Shown in pieces: positions 13,219 through 15,261 of a stretch of 15,261 nt of DNA. This DNA is from DATDRQ01 sp035291645 (GTDB lineage: Bacteria > Chloroflexota > Anaerolineae > Anaerolineales > UBA4823): assembly GCA_035291645.1 (NCBI GenBank), contig DATDRQ010000245.1, positions 1 through 15,261 of the forward strand, read 5' to 3'. The number at the start of each line of letters is the position of its first letter. Within the stretch, counting starts at the first letter, position 1. Below the pieces are notes generated by a model. It worked only from the letters and a program-made list of their open reading frames with translations, searched no databases and was not told where the DNA came from. Both the position numbers and the translations under genes were made by a program.

Positions 13219-13449
13219 ATGGACAAGTATTCCCGATTCGTCCGCCCAGTCTTCCTCATTGAAGGAGGCAATTATCTAATGCTTGAACCGGGATACAACG
13301 GTCGCGATAGAGTAATCAAATCCGTTACGTTCACCGCCTACGACTCTTGTCCGGCCTTTGTGATCGTCTGCACCGAGTACGGCGATAAACAACGCTGCCC
13401 ACGAGAAGCTCTTTTCATAAACAATCAACCCTCGACTCGAACTCAATAA
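13219..13449 (+). CDS. Small protein of unknown function (76 aa) downstream of dnaA
   Basis: I do not recognise it. The start is ATG 13219, chosen because AAAGGAGG (13206-13213) lies five bases upstream; an upstream in-frame codon at 13159 falls at the dnaA hairpin and lacks a ribosome site. The 76 residues have no signal peptide or TM segment. They alternate hydrophobic and polar residues in short runs (VFLIEGG, YLMLEPGYNG, VTFTAY, AFVIVCTEY), suggesting a small beta-rich fold. The segment CPREALFI closes the conserved-looking part. Three cysteines (44, 51, 60) are present but not spaced like a zinc site. Genes lie close on both sides: dnaA 110 bp upstream, and a strong terminator begins 6 bp after the stop. 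A small beta-barrel resembling SH3-like nucleic-acid binders is one speculative reading. Confidence 0.7.
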   Translation: MDKYSRFVRPVFLIEGGNYLMLEPGYNGRDRVIKSVTFTAYDSCPAFVIVCTEYGDKQRCPREALFINNQPSTRTQ

Positions 13450-13455
13450 TCGTGC

Positions 13456-13496
13456 TCAAAACGCATGGTCCATAAACCGCAGACCATGCGTTTTGA
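13456..13496. terminator. Bidirectional rho-independent terminator
   Basis: A perfect 15-bp stem (13456-13470 with 13482-13496) encloses an 11-nt loop. The stem contains AAAA on its left and TTTT on its right, so both strands give a T-run at the 3' side. It lies between the convergent 76-aa gene (+) and the permease gene (-) and can serve both. Confidence 0.88.
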
Positions 13497-13543
13497 TTCG
13501 GACACCGTTGTAATTATCTGGGAATGAAAAGGAAGTACCCGGA

Positions 13544-14746
13544 TTACTGGCGGTTGACCCTCTGCCACCAGATCCGGGAACGCTCTACCAGAATTGCCCA
13601 GGGGAACTCAGGGGCGCGTTGATCATACTGGAGAGAGGGCCAGGGATCGAGATCCAACATTTTACGGATAATGTAACGACCCAGCAAGACCAAAGATGCC
13701 AGCACCGGGGCGGCCAGCACCAGGCCGACAAAACCAATTAAATTGGCTGCCACGATGGCTGCTACCAGTACCGCGGCCGGGTGAACCCCGAGCGTCTCAC
13801 CGTGGAACATAGGTACGACGATGTTATCGAGGATCTGATCCAAGAGGATGGCGAGACCGAGCACAACCAGGGTATAAGCCCAGGCCTGTAACCCAAAGTA
13901 ATTGTAGCCTTGGAGTAAGGATACCAGGGCGAGCACAACCCAAACGATAAAAGGACCGACATAGGGGATAAAACGGGCTAAACCTGCCATGATGGCGATT
14001 GCCAGGGAGTATCGCACGCCCAGCACTGTGAGCAGGATTGTGTACAGAAGAATCGCCAGAAAAAAAATGACCAGCTGGCCGCGCAAGAAGACCTGCCAGA
14101 TCCGGCGAAAAGCCAGGCTCAGCCTTTGAACATCGGTGTTATAGCCGGGGATATCGAGCTGGATCAAGTCATTACGGACCCGTCCTGCTTCAGCGAGCAA
14201 GAAGTACGAGATCACCAGGACGAAAAGCCCCCACCCGAGCGTCACCAGCGTGCCAGCGGCGAAGCCGCTGACCAGGGTACCCATGCGCACCAGGGTCGGT
14301 TGGAGAACCGATAACAACTGGTTGGCTAGTGTGCCAAGGTCAAACTGGCTTAGATTTAACTGGAATGGTCCAATGATTATAATCTGATGCGAGAGTTGCT
14401 CGACTTGTTGAGGCAGGTTTTCCGTGATGAAGTTCAGAATGGAGAGCAGGCTCTGCACTTGCTGAACAAAGGCAAACCCTAATAAGGTGAGCAAAGCTAA
14501 CAGAATGACTACTAACACGAAATAGACAACGACGACTGACCCTCGCCAGCCGAGTCTGGTCCCCCGATCGATGCGTGCCACTATCGGGTGCAGGGAATAA
14601 GCGAGGATAAACGCCAGCAGGAGGGGGCCGATGATCGAACGGAAGTAAATCACCAGCGCGGTGATGAAAGCGACGACCGTCAAGCCGACGAGCAGCTTCG
14701 TCGTCGGACTCCACGTCGGAGATTGGGTCGAATCTGAGTCTGCCAA
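13544..14746 (-). CDS. AI-2E family transporter (PF01594-type membrane permease)
   Basis: The 400-aa integral membrane protein has about eight hydrophobic regions: two early (about 16-34 and 37-54), one at 70-93, then a polar periplasmic or cytoplasmic segment (95-155), and the rest at 160-185, 222-243, 248-278, 288-303 and 322-360. RFIPYVGPF (258-266) and DNIVVPMFHGETLGVHP (307-323) are hallmarks of the AI-2E/YdgG/PerM family. Members export or exchange various small solutes; the AI-2 label comes from one E. coli protein, so the substrate here is unknown. The start appears to be TTG at 14746: an in-frame TAA lies four codons upstream, and no ATG or GTG occurs before the first TM segment. No Shine-Dalgarno is evident. 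The last 40 residues form a polar tail. Confidence 0.88.
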   Translation of the reverse strand: MADSDSTQSPTWSPTTKLLVGLTVVAFITALVIYFRSIIGPLLLAFILAYSLHPIVARIDRGTRLGWRGSVVVVYFVLVVILLALLTLLGFAFVQQVQSLLSILNFITENLPQQVEQLSHQIIIIGPFQLNLSQFDLGTLANQLLSVLQPTLVRMGTLVSGFAAGTLVTLGWGLFVLVISYFLLAEAGRVRNDLIQLDIPGYNTDVQRLSLAFRRIWQVFLRGQLVIFFLAILLYTILLTVLGVRYSLAIAIMAGLARFIPYVGPFIVWVVLALVSLLQGYNYFGLQAWAYTLVVLGLAILLDQILDNIVVPMFHGETLGVHPAAVLVAAIVAANLIGFVGLVLAAPVLASLVLLGRYIIRKMLDLDPWPSLQYDQRAPEFPWAILVERSRIWWQRVNRQ

Positions 14747-14914
14747 AGCGAGGCCCGCTTACTGCATCAGATTATCTTGGGAAATTCTTATTGATACGAC
14801 GATCTGCGAATCCTTACGCCCGCTATGAAGACCGCGCCAAGACTAATTGGTTTCCAGCACTATCGAATTGTTAAGAAGACTGCTTTCGGATCGACAGATT
14901 GAAAGGAAAATTCG
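14747..14914. other. Intergenic gap, no gene seen
   Basis: This 168-bp stretch between two - strand genes shows no open frame or strong hairpin. On the - strand GATAAT stands about 20 bp before the permease start with a poor -35. A 5-bp inverted repeat (AAGCG/CGCTT, 14746-14760) touches the permease TTG start. Confidence 0.35.
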
Positions 14915-15094
14915 TTATTGAATGATTAAGGCCAGTACGAACAGTATTCCCAGGAATGAACCGGCTAAGATCCCGATCCGGCGCAGGTCTTTGGTGACGT
15001 AGGTATAGTCGGGGTTAAATTCAACGGTAGCCGGGCGGCTGGTGCTGGACGGGAAAACTTCTGGGCGGGATTGCCGCCTGCTTTTCTTGCTCAT
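14915..15094 (-). CDS. Small tail-anchored membrane protein of unknown function (59 aa)
   Basis: I do not recognise a named family. The start is ATG 15094, eleven bases after AAGGAG on the - strand; a GTG three codons earlier (15103) lies only two bases from that site and is less likely. The N-terminus is very basic (SKKSRRQSR, residues 2-10), followed by a Pro/Ser/Thr-rich middle, an acidic-aromatic stretch (FNPDYTYVTKDLRR) and a single C-terminal TM helix at about 39-58 that ends the protein. This predicts a cytoplasmic N-terminus anchored by its tail. It lies 28 bp after the sortase stop, so the two are probably one transcript. It has no sortase substrate motif (no LPxTG-like box before the helix). 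Confidence 0.68.
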   Translation of the reverse strand: MSKKSRRQSRPEVFPSSTSRPATVEFNPDYTYVTKDLRRIGILAGSFLGILFVLALIIQ

Positions 15095-15122
15095 TCTAAT
15101 CACGTCTCCTTTATCGATCTAA

Positions 15123-15261
15123 TTAATTCGTGTCGCTTTCCAGCCTGGCGGTGACGACGATCCTCTGATCGTCAACCAGGTAAGGATAACATGAAATCAG
15201 CGTCACGGATGGATGAGATGTCGCTGCCATCACCTCAACCTGAGTTGGTTCGACGACCTTG
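15123..15261 (-). CDS. Sortase, C-terminal part (5' end beyond right edge)
   Basis: The frame is read on the - strand from the right edge to TAA at 15125-15123 and shows the last 45 residues. VTLISCYPY contains the catalytic cysteine in the TLxTC-like sortase motif (TLISC), and the arginine nine residues later (LVDDQRIVV) matches the catalytic Arg. The catalytic histidine would lie upstream, outside the window. Sortases are membrane transpeptidases that cleave sorting signals and join proteins to the envelope or to each other. The tryptophan or aromatic-proline pair right after the cysteine (CYPY) and the LVDDQR stretch resemble class D/E enzymes, but the class cannot be fixed from this fragment. 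A 59-aa membrane protein follows 28 bp downstream. Confidence 0.85.
   Translation of the reverse strand, partial: KVVEPTQVEVMAATSHPSVTLISCYPYLVDDQRIVVTARLESDTN

Overview
The window (about 15.3 kb, coding DNA around 57-60% G+C by eye) reads as an ordinary, densely packed bacterial chromosome segment. A Chloroflexota (Anaerolineae-like) source is my best guess. The reasons are the overall style of the proteins, the panB-panE-panC-coaX order, a dnaA with no dnaN beside it, and a sortase of the TLxxC type next to a tiny membrane protein. This is an inference from gene content, not a database result. No insertion sequence, prophage, CRISPR array, tRNA or rRNA was seen.

Left part, + strand (2-4942). 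The 3' end of a sulfotransferase-like gene is followed by a good sigma70-type promoter, a roughly 160-nt leader that can fold into a three-way junction, and then panB, panE, panC and coaX. Together these four genes take 2-oxoisovalerate to pantoate, pantothenate and 4'-phosphopantothenate, the first committed steps to coenzyme A; panD (beta-alanine supply) is missing here. tsaC follows 10 bp later, and the run ends at a rho-independent terminator. A palindrome overlapping a perfect TATAAT lies between tsaC and that terminator.

Middle part, - strand (4954-11096), in transcription order: dnaK with its own terminator, then a 134-aa membrane protein, selA, an M24 aminopeptidase whose start overlaps the selA stop, and tsaD. 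tsaC and tsaD, two enzymes of tRNA t6A synthesis, end up convergent. selA implies that the organism makes selenocysteine.

Right part. dnaK and dnaA diverge from a 665-bp AT-rich gap. The gap holds several perfect inverted repeats and a structured dnaA leader, but no recognisable DnaA boxes or CIRCE operator. dnaA is followed by a strong hairpin, a 76-aa unknown protein with an excellent ribosome binding site, and a 15-bp bidirectional terminator. Facing these on the - strand are an AI-2E-family membrane permease, a 59-aa single-TM protein and the 3' end of a sortase gene that runs off the right edge.

The most interesting items are the structured panB leader, the dnaA leader, the unknown small proteins at 13219 and 14915, and the possible tiny transcript at about 4877-4942. 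Nothing here amounts to a clearly new defence or mobile system.
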